From the NCBI RefSeq assembly GCF_000340215.1, contig NW_006921532.1:10059894-10123893 (forward strand): DNA of 64,000 nucleotides, in the 5' to 3' direction. Below, piece after piece: positions 12,959-23,439 of this stretch. The translations under genes were made by a program, and so were the position numbers. The notes beneath the pieces were generated by a model, which saw nothing but the letters and a program-made list of their open reading frames with translations, ran no database searches and was not told the DNA's origin. This DNA comes from Pseudocercospora fijiensis CIRAD86. Taxonomy: Eukaryota; Ascomycota; Dothideomycetes; Mycosphaerellales; Mycosphaerellaceae. The stretch's first letter is position 1, and each line of letters begins with the position of its first letter.

Positions 12959-13747
12959 TCTAAGACGGCTAGCGCCGCTATTGTTAACATTACTTGCTAT
13001 TGTTACCACGCCTATAGATACAACCTTACCTATACTACGAGCCTAAAGCACTATACTAACTAAGTTAAAAGATTGAACCTGCTAAGGGTTTAATTAAAAC
13101 TTTAAGCCGCTTAAAAGATTAAGTAGGCTAACTAAGGGCAAAAACTATAGAGCTAAGCTAGCCGGGGTCGATCTTACGGATAATAGGTTACTCCTTAATC
13201 TTTCCGACCCTTTAAGCGAGGCGAACCTTAACTATTGCACTTATAATAGCCTTTACTTATAGAAACTAGACGAACTGTGTTTTTAAAAAGATAAGATTAA
13301 TTAATAATTAAAGGCTGCTAAACCTAACTAATTAGGGCTAGTAAAACTACGATAGTAAATAATAGCCCTCGTAATAATAAGAATAACCCTCGGAAGCGGA
13401 CATTGCTAGGTCTTTTAAAAGTAGACGCAAAGAACTCGATATAATATTACTTAGAACGGAGGCAGTGCTATAATACCTCGTACGCCTACCTATTATAGTA
13501 GGGAAGGCGCGCTCGTATTATAATTAGTCGATAGTCCTTAATTCTCGTAGTTATATATTACTTTATTATATATAAGGATAGCGCAGTTAGAGTTAGACAT
13601 TATATTAGAAGGTAAGGTTTAATATAGTTACATAATTAGGTAGTTAAGTATTTAATTTAGCGCGGCTAAGCAGCTTATTAGATTTGCTAAGTTAGTAGTA
13701 ATAGAGGTTAAGGTTAGAATATAGACTAGCTACGAGGGCGCGGCCTT
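12959..13747 (+). other. Gypsy-A1 3' noncoding region
   Basis: This region is homologous to about 29915-30730 of Gypsy-A2, including the shared AGACGGCTAGCGCCGCTATT and AGCTAAGCTAGCCGGGGTCG blocks. No reading frame could be assigned. Confidence 0.7.
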
Positions 13748-13762
13748 TAGAAGGGAAGCGTA
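13748..13762 (+). other. Polypurine tract of Gypsy-A1
   Basis: The purine run AGAAGGGAAGCG lies directly upstream of the 3' LTR. The same tract precedes the 3' LTRs of Gypsy-A2 (about 30731) and Gypsy-B (about 14532). It would prime plus-strand DNA synthesis. Confidence 0.8.
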
Positions 13763-13959
13763 TATTAGGACTAAAGAGATTATACGTAATTAGTATATAA
13801 CTAGGCTCGAGTGAAGCTAGGGCCTTAATGCCTTAGGTAGGGCTTAGCGCTTAGTAATAGGCTAACTCTCCTACCTTCCTCCCTCTCCTCCTAGATCCTT
13901 ATCGAATACTACTTGTACCTACTACTACCCTATCTACCTGCTAACATACCCTTCTTACA
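13763..13959 (+). repeat. Gypsy-A1 3' LTR (197 bp)
   Basis: This is a direct repeat of 8018-8214. It starts TATTAGG (RIP of TGTTAGG) and ends TTACA; the target duplication ATTTC follows at 13960-13964. Confidence 0.95.
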
Positions 13960-13964
13960 ATTTC

Positions 13965-14545
13965 GACCTTATATACTTCGAAGTAAAGTGCCGCTATAGG
14001 AAATTAGCCGCACGAATTTTAGTAAAATTAATAGCTACCTAACTAGGACCTAGGCGGTCGTCGCTACTAGATTATTAGGCCTAGTAACCTTAGAAAAGTG
14101 CCGAAGCCTAAGTACCTATACCTACGGTTACGCTCTAAGCTAATTAGGGGAAGCTAAAGTAAACTATACGTAATAGGAATAGTTCTTATTACTAAGGAAA
14201 TAGGATAAGACCTCGAGAGACTAATAACTAAGCGTAAAGGGATTACTATAACTCCCTATACCTAGTTATAGCTAGGTATACGCGTCGTTATTAGTTAAGG
14301 CTACTATATTATAATAGCGTTAATATACCGTTACTACGGGGTTAGTAGTAATAGCTTAGTTAGAAGAGTAGTTATTATATAATAGATATTAAAGTAGGGT
14401 TTAAGAGTAAGACTAATAGTAACGTAATTATTTAGTTAAGCGTTCGATTTAGCGCGTAAGAAGCGCGGCTTATTATAATTAGTAACTTAGCGAGGGGAGT
14501 AATAGGAAATAGCTATAAGGGCGTAGCCTTTAGAAGGGAAGCCTA
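13965..14545 (+). other. Gypsy-B 3' noncoding region, right part
   Basis: This continues the Gypsy-B segment that ends at 8012. It finishes in the AGAAGGGAAGCC polypurine tract. No gene is visible. Confidence 0.65.
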
Positions 14546-14734
14546 TATTAGAGGGTATATAGAAGGTATATAACCGCCGCGGCTAAGTAAAGCTAGGGTC
14601 TTAGTGCCTTAGGTAGGGCTTAGCGCTTAGCGTTAGCCTAACTTCCTAACCTTCCTCTCCCTACTTTATAGACTTTATCGAATACTATACGCTCTTAACT
14701 ATACTATCTACCTGCTTACCTAACCTATATTATA
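14546..14734 (+). repeat. Gypsy-B 3' LTR (189 bp)
   Basis: It starts TATTAGAGGG after the polypurine tract, contains GGGCTTAGCGCTTAGCGTTA and ends ATATTATA. Its length equals that of the solo LTR with a perfect target duplication at 35791-35979, which supports the boundaries. Confidence 0.85.
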
Positions 14735-14830
14735 TTAAACTACTATCTACATATTATTATTCTACTTACTCTTAGAATCTATTAGTCGAGCGAGAGTAGT
14801 ATAATTCGTATAAGATCCTCTACTGCGATC
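14735..14830. other. Mutated spacer between Gypsy-B and rec8
   Basis: About 96 bp has RIP-like composition with no gene. It presumably includes the rec8 3' UTR. ATAAGATC at 14810-14817 and GATCTTAT at 14827-14834 form a perfect 8-bp stem with a 9-nt loop that overlaps the rec8 stop codon. Confidence 0.6.
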
Positions 14831-17004
14831 TTATATCGCCGTAGTCTTAAGCCAGATTTCGTCGAAATGCTCGCGCTGCTCAATCTCCAATATTCCCTTA
14901 GATCCCAGGCTCAGAATATGCAGTAAAGCTTGGGCCGCCACAATGTAAGTATTGTTCGCCGGTGGCAGCAGTGTCTCGAATGCAATGCCACTACGCATAC
15001 CATCATCCTCACGGTCGATAGCACTCTGCACAAAGTCCAGGAAATTCGATGCTTCCCCGGTCAAGGCGGCACGCTGCCACTGAGACTCTGCCGCTTTCTG
15101 AGTGTCGACGACTGCTGCTGCGCCGTAAAGTTCGAATTCATCCTCGCCGGACAAATGGATCTCTGAGAGCTGGAAGTTGACCTCGTCAGGATTGATGCCG
15201 CGACCGAGTAGTGGCGATGCTGATGTAAACCGACTGCCGCGGCGGGAATGTACAAGGTCGAGTGCCGCACCACCAAATGAGACTGAAGTTGGAAGACCCC
15301 CACCGCGAGAATCTTTGATGCCGCCCTGGCTGTTCCACGGAAAGATGCTAGAATTTTGGCGATCTCCGAGAGGAGTAGGAGCTTCTCGCCCGTGTTCGAT
15401 TTCCTGATCGCTGTCAAGGTTCGTTTGGACGTCATCGTTATCGTATCGAACAATCTCGCCGGCACCAATTTCATCCAAGTACGGACCACTGATTCGGGAG
15501 CGCTTGGGACTACTGCTTGCCGTTTCCGGGTCATCGAGATTTCGCTTCTTGCCATTGTTAGGCTCCATGCCCGTGAAGACTTCAATAAGGGCTGCACCGG
15601 AGAACATGTCGAGAGGTCCACGCAGGCCTTGACCGAAAATTAGACCAGCTTCCAGAACCCAGTGCTCGGCATTCTTCTTGGCGATACGGTTGAGGCGAGC
15701 GGTCTCCTTGCCTTGGCCCTCCTTGAGCATGTTTGACACGTAGTTGCGACTCCACTCGGCGAGTTCGGAGTTGTGTAGTGTGGTATGCTTGTCCATTGCA
15801 GTGATTTTCTTCGTGCGTGCTTTTCCATCCTTGCGCACAGCTGCCATTGCGCTGGCTGATTCGCTGTTGCCTGCATCCTGGTCTCCGCCGTTGTTGAACG
15901 CAGCTGTGTCTGCAAAGACTGTGTCGAGATTATTCTCATCATTGTTGCTGTTCATGGATTCATCAAGCTGCGCGAGTTCAGCATTGCACGTGTACATATG
16001 TATGTCAGAATTGAGCACTCACCATTGGCTGATCAGGCGCACCATTATCTCCTGCGTCGTTTGCAACATCAGAAGTTGAAAGGAGCTTGCCAGACGGTGT
16101 CATCCGTTGGCGCACAGTCTCAACTCCAAGGTCAAGGCCCAGATCATCGTCCTCGAGCAGCTTTGGCGCGGATCTCAAACCACTGCCCGGACCAGAGTGG
16201 CCGCGAAGGCTGAATATATCGCGACCTCCCATTGCATCGCCAATGGGGGAGCTGTGCGAAGGTGGCAGGTTCAGTCCACCGATGCTTTGCTGCGAGCCAT
16301 TGTTGCGGTGCGACCGTAAGCTTCCGGGCGTAATGCTCATCTGTGTGTCGTTGAGGTCGATGCGAAGGTCGAGATCCTCCAAGTCCTGTGGCATAAGATC
16401 CAGTCCTGGCAAGAAGTTCGGGTCATCTTGTAATACGAGTTGCTCCACGCTGTGATAGTGTCAGAGTGGGTTCGCGCGATGAGCGTGAAGGTCGCGGTCC
16501 AGAACATACCGGCTTTTGTTCACTCCTTCCTTCTCAAGCTCAGCCTGATGCACCACTCGGAGCATAGCGCGCATATTATTGCGCGCAGACTCTGCATCGC
16601 TTAAGACATAGACGCACTGCTGCGCGTAGACACGCGTCACACCGTACCTGCGCACGCGTCAGTACTGCTGTCAAGCCACGCAGAGGAAATACTTGCAGCA
16701 GATTACTCTGGAGGCGTAAGGCCATGGGTGCGTCTGGATTCTCGATGGTCTCGCATGCCTTGACGACGTCCACGTCGAGGATGGCTTTGCGTGACACTTT
16801 TTTGAGGGTTGACTTTGAGCCCAGAGTGGCGACGAGCCTTCGCATGGGCATTAGTCGACACGTCTATACTGGTCATGCTGAACGACCTACCAAACTGTTG
16901 CCACGCCATACTTGCGGCTGGTAAGAACTACTTCAGCGTCAGTGCATGCATGCCCTCAGATGCGTGAAGCGCGTTGACTCGTCACCTTCAGCGCTGTAGA
17001 ACAT
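14831..17004 (-). CDS. rec8: Meiotic cohesin kleisin subunit Rec8 (six exons)
   Basis: Rec8 closes the Smc1-Smc3 cohesin ring on meiotic chromosomes and is cut by separase. I assemble exons 17004-16986, 16930-16891, 16837-16697, 16647-16510, 16449-16023 and 15967-14831, which gives 633 residues. The product begins MFYSAEVVLTSRKYGVATVW, the usual Rad21/Rec8 N-terminus, and continues with LVATLGSKSTLKKVSRKAIL, then ALRLQSNLLYGVTRVYAQQC. Exon 5 encodes the LQDDPNFLPGLDL acidic block and exon 6 the KKNAEHWVLEAG and LDMFSGAALIEVFTG segments. The last ~70 residues form the winged-helix Smc1-binding domain (NFLDFVQSAI to FDEIWL). Introns of 55, 53, 49, 60 and 55 nt have CTGAC/CTAAT branch sites; intron 3 is GC-AG. 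The start codon context is CACCATG. The gene has normal CpA/TpG usage, unlike its flanks. Mutated DNA begins at the stop codon. Confidence 0.93.
16648..16696 (-). other. GC-AG intron 3 of rec8
   Basis: The donor is GCAAGT, the standard non-GT donor, and the acceptor is GCGCAG; ACTGAC lies 10 nt upstream as the branch site. Using it restores the conserved Rec8 string SNLLYGVTRVY in frame. The nearby GT donor (CAA|GTATTT) does not join in frame with any acceptor. Confidence 0.85.
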
Positions 17005-17435
17005 GGTGACCGCAAGTAGGCGGCGGGTCGAGCAGCAACGAATGATGTGAGGATGAGAGAAAGTCACGAAGAATGCGCGAATGATAGTCAACGGACCATG
17101 GCGCTTGGGAATGCCAGGTGAAATGCGGTCTGGTTGATGAGTATTTGGAGGATATCGCCAGAGAGGGGAGAGGGAGAGAGGGAGAGGGAGCAGGCGGGCT
17201 CGGAAGACGGGAGCTTTGTGCTTGTCGCGTGTGAAACGGCCAGGGACCCACTTGCATACTGAAGACAGGTACGTACGGAAGGAAGGAACGCGGTTCTCTG
17301 TTCGCATGCCATGCCATCAATGCACTTGTGAACGTACCAAGCACGCCTGGCCTGGCCTGTCGTGTGTCTCGATCATTTTATACACAACGGGAGTGCGACG
17401 TCCTGCTGATGATCCGTTGCACACCTGCACTTCCC
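17005..17435. promoter_or_regulatory. rec8 upstream region with CT-rich tract
   Basis: This 431-bp spacer lies between the ubp6 stop and the rec8 start. On the rec8 strand, 17194-17158 is an almost pure pyrimidine tract (CTCCCTCTCCCTCTCTCC type), about 155 bp upstream of the ATG. CT tracts of this kind are common in fungal promoters. No coding region is supported. Confidence 0.55.
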
Positions 17436-19205
17436 CTACTTCTCCTCCACGACCGGCAGCTCAACGGCGCGATACAGCAGAATGAGTGCACTGTGGCTTT
17501 CGCCACCGCCCGAGAGCGTTTCGATCTTCTCACTCTCCACTTCCTGTACCTTATCATCATTGAACCACCACCACTTGCCATCCTCAGCCTTGCCTGCTGG
17601 TGCAGACTTCTTCACGTACGACGTGTAGTGACCAGAATCTGCCGAAGAGCCTTGGTGCGTGACGACGCCGCGAAGCTCGTACAGACCGGTCTGGTTAGCA
17701 GTAGGATCCTGCTTCAAGTCAGGGTGCACCAGCGACAGCAGTTCCTTCTTCGAGGCGAGAATTGATGCTGCTCGCTCTGCTTCGATTTCCTCGTCGGTCT
17801 TGAACTTCTCCTCGGTGCCGCCCATCTCGGTATCCTGCTGCGCTCCGTTGCTCTTCTTCTCTTCAGCGAGCCCCGACTCGTCTGCAGGTCCCTTGGCCTT
17901 CACCTCCCGATCCCGATCCCGCTCCTCTTTTTCCTTTTTCTTTTGAAGCGGTTCGTCGCTACGCACGCTTGCCCCTGTCTTAGCTGCTTCTTGCATTTCC
18001 TTTTGCATGCGCTTCTGCCGTTTCTTGGCACGTTCTACGTCCTCTTCCTCTTTGCGCACCTCACGTATGCGATCACGAACAGGAATTAGCTTCTTTCGGA
18101 GTTCATCGGTGCAGAACTCGGTGACATCGATCTCGTGCTGGAATGTGACTTTGCGTAAAATCTTGGCCTTCTTTCCGGTGTCTTTTCGCCAGAAAAAGCG
18201 AATGAAGTGAATCGGCAAGTATTTTGGCAGGCGATCGATCCGCGATTCGCGAGTGTAGACTGCCGTTCGACCCAAAGACTCCGAGTTCTTCTCCAACTTC
18301 TCGTCCAGGGCAATTTTGAGACCTTCTCGCATGTGATTCGTGTCCGACTGGATGTTGCACTTCAAGTCATTGAAGCTCTCGGTGTTAACAACAGCTTCCT
18401 CCTCCGGCGCCTCTTCGCATTTAGTTGTGACCACGAATTTTCCCCCCATGTATTTGTCTACCCACGTCTTAAAGCCTTCTGGATCTCCTTCAAGCTTGAG
18501 CTTCTCGTGCAACACATGCACCAACTGAGACCACACCTCTTCTGCATCTTGCTGCGCGTACCCATGTCCGTTCTTCGCCTTCTCTGCAAATTGAGGGAAT
18601 TGCTGTCGGAGAGCGGTCAGGAACATGATCGGCGGGAAGCCTTGTTGTGTCTCGTTCATCTGCTGGAATAGGTCGCCAAGGGCACGCGTCAGGTCCTGTC
18701 CACCACCGAGGCCAGAGATCCCGGCCTGCGCGAGTTGTTCTGGAGAGAACAGCGAAGATGAAGAGGATCCAGCCGTCGGTGCAGCAGGTCGATAGGTCTT
18801 GAGTTCGCTGAGCAGCTCTGGTACAGATCGCAGCGTTTGGAGTGTGGCGTTTGCGTAGCATGTATTGCCCATATTCTGCAAGCCAGCAGGCGTTGCACCT
18901 TCTTGCTGCGCCAATTCTGCCTCAGTCATGTCCTCTGCAAACTTCATTTTCTCCCTCGGCGCAATTTTCATGATTTTATCCGAAGGATTTCCAACCAGAG
19001 TGATCGTTTGTCCAGCCTTGAGCCCGAGCGTCGACAATGGCGTATCATCCTTGACCATCTTCTTCGCGAGGATTTTCTGATTCTCAGGCTCGACATTCGT
19101 GAGAGAGTAGAGCTGCATCTTGAGCTCCTCACCAGTACCGTCAGGTGAGACCTCTACATCGTAGGTCTTGCCTTGATGCTTCACCTTGATCGGTATATCC
19201 GCCAT
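17436..19205 (-). CDS. ubp6: Proteasome-associated deubiquitinase Ubp6/USP14
   Basis: This is a complete uninterrupted frame of 589 residues. Residues 3-75 form the ubiquitin-like domain that docks on the proteasome base (Rpn1 in yeast). The USP peptidase follows: Cys box GLQNMGNTCYANATLQTL at 108-125 with catalytic Cys116, the GYAQQDAEEVW block at 215-225, His box with GHYTSYV (His526), and WWWFNDDKV carrying the third catalytic Asp at about 550. A Lys/Glu/Arg-rich, probably coiled or disordered insert (about 375-480) makes it longer than yeast Ubp6 (499 residues); such inserts occur in filamentous fungi. The enzyme trims ubiquitin chains from proteasome-bound substrates. Start context is AAGTATGG with A at -3. 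Codon and dinucleotide use are normal. It lies 431 bp upstream of rec8 on the same strand. I see no intron. Confidence 0.97.
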   Translation of the reverse strand: MADIPIKVKHQGKTYDVEVSPDGTGEELKMQLYSLTNVEPENQKILAKKMVKDDTPLSTLGLKAGQTITLVGNPSDKIMKIAPREKMKFAEDMTEAELAQQEGATPAGLQNMGNTCYANATLQTLRSVPELLSELKTYRPAAPTAGSSSSSLFSPEQLAQAGISGLGGGQDLTRALGDLFQQMNETQQGFPPIMFLTALRQQFPQFAEKAKNGHGYAQQDAEEVWSQLVHVLHEKLKLEGDPEGFKTWVDKYMGGKFVVTTKCEEAPEEEAVVNTESFNDLKCNIQSDTNHMREGLKIALDEKLEKNSESLGRTAVYTRESRIDRLPKYLPIHFIRFFWRKDTGKKAKILRKVTFQHEIDVTEFCTDELRKKLIPVRDRIREVRKEEEDVERAKKRQKRMQKEMQEAAKTGASVRSDEPLQKKKEKEERDRDREVKAKGPADESGLAEEKKSNGAQQDTEMGGTEEKFKTDEEIEAERAASILASKKELLSLVHPDLKQDPTANQTGLYELRGVVTHQGSSADSGHYTSYVKKSAPAGKAEDGKWWWFNDDKVQEVESEKIETLSGGGESHSALILLYRAVELPVVEEK

Positions 19206-20160
19206 ACTTGCTTGGCTGAGCCGCCGGGCCTATTGGTTGCGGGATTCGAGGTAGTCGTCGGGGATTCGACAGCTTGATGAAAGGAGCGGCGGTATTTGGG
19301 AGGCGTGGAAGTAAAGAGAAGCTTCGCATCGACCGTCAACAAATCCGGAAGTCGTCATGCAGGTCCGGCCGCGCTAACTGAATTGGGAGGCCTCAACATC
19401 AGCCTGTGGTTGTCGTCAATCTCAGACCTCCAACGCAGGTGCAGGGCCCGGGCCCTAGGAAGTGCGTTGTTAGCACCATCAAAAGCATGGCATCATACGC
19501 CAGATGAAGGAGTGCAAGCGCCAGAAGAATTGCTTGGCATGTCATGTGAAATATGCATCAACCTGTATAATGCTCAATGCTTACGAACCCAGGTCACATC
19601 ATCTGACTATTTAATATACTTTGATGGATTCTCGATCCTGTTCAATGCTTGTTATAGCGGCTGTGGATCTGAACCGAGATCTCATCAAGGATCCAAATGC
19701 TGGAGAAACATCGACACACTATGACAAAACAATGCAAGGTCGTTCGGAAATTGACGTTTTGCAGTTCTAACAATAGTCGCACCGTATCCATATCTCTATC
19801 AAAGCCGTAAGAGCACTTCACAACAGCTTTCTCGTCTCGCATAGGCGACTGTATACAGCTAGTGCGAGGTTAGAAAATATCTCACAGGTGCTGTTGTTCC
19901 TCTAACCCATCAGACTTGCCCAGATACTCGGCCTCCTTCCTACGCCTCTATCCTGCTCTCCATAATTGCGCTTGTTTAGCCAGGAAACATTGCTAGAGCT
20001 GTAATTGCGTCCTTGCTCGGCAATGAGCCTTTTGCGCTTGCTTGAATCCACTGCTTGTACTTCCCTGCCTTCTCCGCCCTGCCTCCTTCTTAGGCTGCAT
20101 CGCTTGTAAGCTCGTATGTGACTTCCTTTATCTTATCTCGGATCTCGGGCCTTCTTTACC
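19206..20160. other. Unique intergenic DNA upstream of ubp6
   Basis: Base composition is normal with plentiful CpA and TpG, so this is single-copy DNA. It holds the ubp6 promoter and 5' UTR. A plus-strand open frame at 19296-19724 (142 codons) overlaps the ubp6 upstream region, shows no recognisable motif and is probably not a gene. No tRNA or other RNA gene is visible. Confidence 0.6.
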
Positions 20161-23100
20161 CTGCGGAGGCGCTAGCAAACTAGCCTACGCGGCAGGTCTA
20201 ACTAGAGACTGTCTTCGCCTTAGTCCTTTACTATTTAAGTATCTCCTTATTATTTAATTAATAGGAATAATAAAGGCTTTTTAATTTTAACCTACTTAAT
20301 AGCGTTAAAAAGCTCTACTTTAAACTTATAACGACGGAGGGGTTAGGTCGATTTATAAGACTAGTTAGATTTATATCTAACTTCGATACGAATCTTAAAA
20401 GCGTAAAGGTCCCTAACGGAGCGAAGTTTAATTTTAGCCTTAGGAAGGAAGTTATAGTAGGTAGTAGGCTTACTAACGAAGACTTCTATATCTTTCTCTA
20501 GAGAAGTTCTAAGTTAAGGTCCCTTATTAGTAGACGAGTAGCCTAAGTTATATAGAGCGAGTATATCTTCTATTTTAGTACCTAATATAAATTATATAAT
20601 CTTAACTTCGATATATTATATTATAGCTTTACTACGGGTTATATTCTCGATCTATAATATACTAGCGATATTATCTATCTAATTAAAAAAAGCGACGTTT
20701 ATTTCGTATTAGAGACTCGAGTTAAGCTAACGAGGTATTAGTATAATACTATTAATATCTACTCGTTTAAAGATCGAGTATATTAACCTTATATACTTAA
20801 TAATAATTTATTACTTCTTAATATTAACGCGGCCTCTAATATCGTAGGCTAGTAAAGCATTTAGTTAGTAGATATACTAGCATTTCTAGAGCACAGCTTA
20901 ATAACTAATAGAGTCCTAGTATTTCGCGAAGATCGAAGCGCTTTTAGAGAGAACAGCCCCTAGTAAAATATACTAATAATATCTAACGAATAAGAAAATA
21001 CTAGGAAGTAGTAGTAGGTAAGCTAGAAAGTATCTAAGTTTTAACTCTTTCTTAGTTCCTAATAGGAGGCAAGTAATTCCGTTACTATACTACTAACACT
21101 AAAAGCTAGGCTTCCTACGGACGTCTAGACCTAGCCGCTTTTTATTACGAAAGCTTTACTAAAAAGGAAAGAGAGTATATAAACAGACAATCGCTAGATT
21201 TGCTTTAGTACGGCCCGTTAGTATATATTTATACTCGCTTTTACTTACCGAACTACGCCTATACTTAGAATCTTATTAAGTACTAAAATTGCTATCGATA
21301 TATTCTAAATACTACTAGCTCAATCTCGCCGTTTAAGACTATAATTAATAGTTAAGATTGTTACTCTTCTTTAAGGCTAATATTACTATTTCTGTCTCGA
21401 TCTAAGAAGGTTAGAAGAGGCGGAATTAGTAGTAGTCTTAGATTAAATCGTATATCTCTACTACTTAACCTTACCTATAATATTAAAGATCTACTCTATC
21501 TCTTCTCGTTCTAGCCCTAACACTTTCTATATATCCTACTTGTAGATCGTATTCCTTCTTAAAGAGTGTAGAAATGACTATAATCGCCTTATAAGAGCCT
21601 TTAATAATCTTTTATTCTTAAGCGCTTTTGTAACTACTAAGTATACGTAGGGTTATATACTTTTAGCCCTATTATATTAGGGAAATTATAAATATAGGGC
21701 GTCGGATTCTTATAAATAGGGTTTAGTCTTAGGCTAAGAAAGGCTTAGCGACTAATTTGTTAGTAAACGCCTACTAAATTGTCTATTTCTCTTTGTCTAT
21801 TTCTCTTTTTCTATAAGCGTATATCTATTACTAATTCGAATAACTAGTACTATTTTGCCTAAGTATCTAAGAAAAAAGCGTAAGACAAAAGAGGAGTACT
21901 CTACGAAGAAGAATTCCGTACGAGACCGCGAGAGAAAGTAGAAGATAGATAAGAATAAAAGATCGAAGGATAAGAGAAGAAAGGCTCGGAATAAGGTATT
22001 CTATCGATAGCTAGCGCCTATAGAAAAAAGTAAAGGTTAGAATAAGAAGATAACCTAAAAGAAGGCTAAGAGGAGGAAGGAATTACGTCTAGTTTTCGAG
22101 CGTAAGTTTCTAGTAGCGTAAGTTAATCTAGCCGATAGCCGTAGCTAGTAGCTATAGCTAGTAGCTATAGCCGGCAGCGATAGCCGGCAGCGATAGCCGG
22201 CAGCTATAGCCGGCATTTTTTTCTTTAAGACGTTAACTAATAGCATTTAGACCTATAGCCGCTACCTCTATCGATACGACCGATAGTAACGGAGATATTT
22301 AGATACCTAAGAATAATAATACTAGAGTTTAGAATGCCGCGAAACAGCTTAATACTACGAATAAAGGGACTAAAAAAAGCGAGGAGATACTTTACGTCGA
22401 TCTAGTAATAGGTATAGTCTTAGAGCCTAACGCTATAGACGATAAGCGCTAGGAGTAGATTGAGTATAGTTAAAGAGACGAGGTACTAGTAAAGGGCTAA
22501 GGCATAAGTCCTATTAATCTAGAAAATTATCGTTAAAGCTACTACGAAAAGCTAGTAAGGATTAGAATCGAGACTAGTCGTCTTTATATCCTCGATATAG
22601 AGTAGAAATTTCTTTATTAGTATTAGAGCGATGCCTTTGCGCCTATAAAGGCAAAGTAGCTTACGATTAATGCAATCGGGGCTAGGTATCTAGGGACGGC
22701 GGAAGAGTTACTAAAGGAGGAAGGGGTATAGGTAATTATTCTATACTCGGTATATATAGCCGGCGTTCGTAGCCGGCAGATACTAATAGTTAAATAGAAA
22801 GCGTTTCTCGAGGGTAGAATACTACTACTATATAAAATCTTTACTAAGGCAGAGAGGGCTTATATCCGGAATCTAAGCTACTAGTAGGATAGGTTAGCGT
22901 TAGAATTCTCTAAATCTCTATATAAGCCTCCGAAGGATTACCTATTTTAGCGATACGGCTTTATCTCGACTACTTTATAGATACCCGACGAAGCTCGAGC
23001 GCTCTTTAAGGTCTTTACTAAGAAGCGGAAGGAGTTCGAGGATTAGGATTAGTTAATAGAGCTATTAGTTAGTATTAGATTTCGTAGTTAGACTCGGCCT

Positions 23101-23439
23101 AAGTATTTGCTTATCGAGTATCTTATACCGAAAGAGGATAGATTAAGACTAAAAACGAGCTTAGATTCGTTAGGTATAGTAGCTCGGTTCCGTTAGTAGG
23201 AGAGAGCCGCCGTATAGAAGGCAAATTTTAGGTAGTTAGGATAGCTAGGGTAGCTAGGAAAAAAAGTCTAGTAGTTAGGCTAGCTAGGGTAGCTAGGAAA
23301 CAAAAAAAAGGTAGCTAGCTATTTACTACCTAGCTATTCCTAACGATACGATACTATAAAAGAAAGGGTGTTTCCCTATAGCTACTAGTATATATCTACT
23401 ACTCTTTACCTTACTATATAAAACTTTAAAACATGCCGA
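20161..23439. other. RIP-mutated repeat DNA, possible unassigned degenerate frames
   Basis: The change from unique to RIP-type composition is graded over about 20160-20260. A plus-strand frame at about 20410-20990 stays coherent with stops only at plausible Gln/Trp positions but matches no family I know. A Lys/Arg-rich plus-strand frame runs from about 21850 to 22110, followed by a segment shaped like an intron (about 22117-22250). This DNA may be the left part of the hAT-containing unit or an independent repeat. Confidence 0.45.
22117..22250 (+). repeat. TAGCCGGCAGC tandem motif in an intron-like segment
   Basis: A GTAAGT donor-like sequence near 22117 is followed by four tandem copies of TAGCCGGCAGC or close variants (about 22168-22215), a pyrimidine run, TTAACTAAT (branch-site-like) and CATTTAG (acceptor-like). 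The layout matches intron 1 of the H3-like pseudogene at 36692-36770. The host frame is unknown, so the intron call is an inference. Confidence 0.5.

Larger units (their letters stand above)
8018..13959 (+). mobile_element. Gypsy-A1: full-length Ty3/gypsy element with internal deletion
   Basis: The element is 5942 bp, bounded by two 197-bp LTRs beginning TGTTAGG/TATTAGG and ending TTATA/TTACA, with an ATTTC target duplication. Gag starts near 8456 and its frame stays aligned for 1.2 kb to the zinc knuckle at 9657; protease and RT lie in the -1 frame relative to gag, as in many gag-pol elements. Compared with Gypsy-A2, about 1.18 kb covering the end of the integrase and the chromodomain is missing at about 12958, so this copy could not have made a complete integrase. 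It is less heavily mutated than Gypsy-B and nests inside it, so it is younger. Confidence 0.95.
3390..14734 (+). mobile_element. Gypsy-B: Ty3/gypsy chromovirus, RIP-mutated, interrupted by Gypsy-A1
   Basis: The domains occur in the order gag C-terminus, zinc knuckle, protease, reverse transcriptase, RNase H, integrase, chromodomain, then a long 3' noncoding part and a 189-bp 3' LTR. All frames are closed by TAG/TAA. The element is split at 8012/13965 by Gypsy-A1 with its 5-bp target duplication. Its 3' LTR matches the solo LTR at 35791-35979 in length and sequence. The 5' LTR was not found; by comparison with Gypsy-A it should lie near 1.75-1.95 kb, so the 5' part is divergent, deleted or rearranged, and the start given is only where coding similarity becomes visible. 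Pol is clearly related to Gypsy-A. Confidence 0.85.

Noticed and set aside
16691..16700. Standard GT donor after CAA in rec8 exon 3
   Set aside because: It gives the wrong phase or a stop with every acceptor in reach, while the GC donor restores the conserved protein exactly.
19296..19724. 142-codon plus-strand frame upstream of ubp6
   Set aside because: No recognisable motif, and it lies in the promoter/5' UTR region of ubp6.
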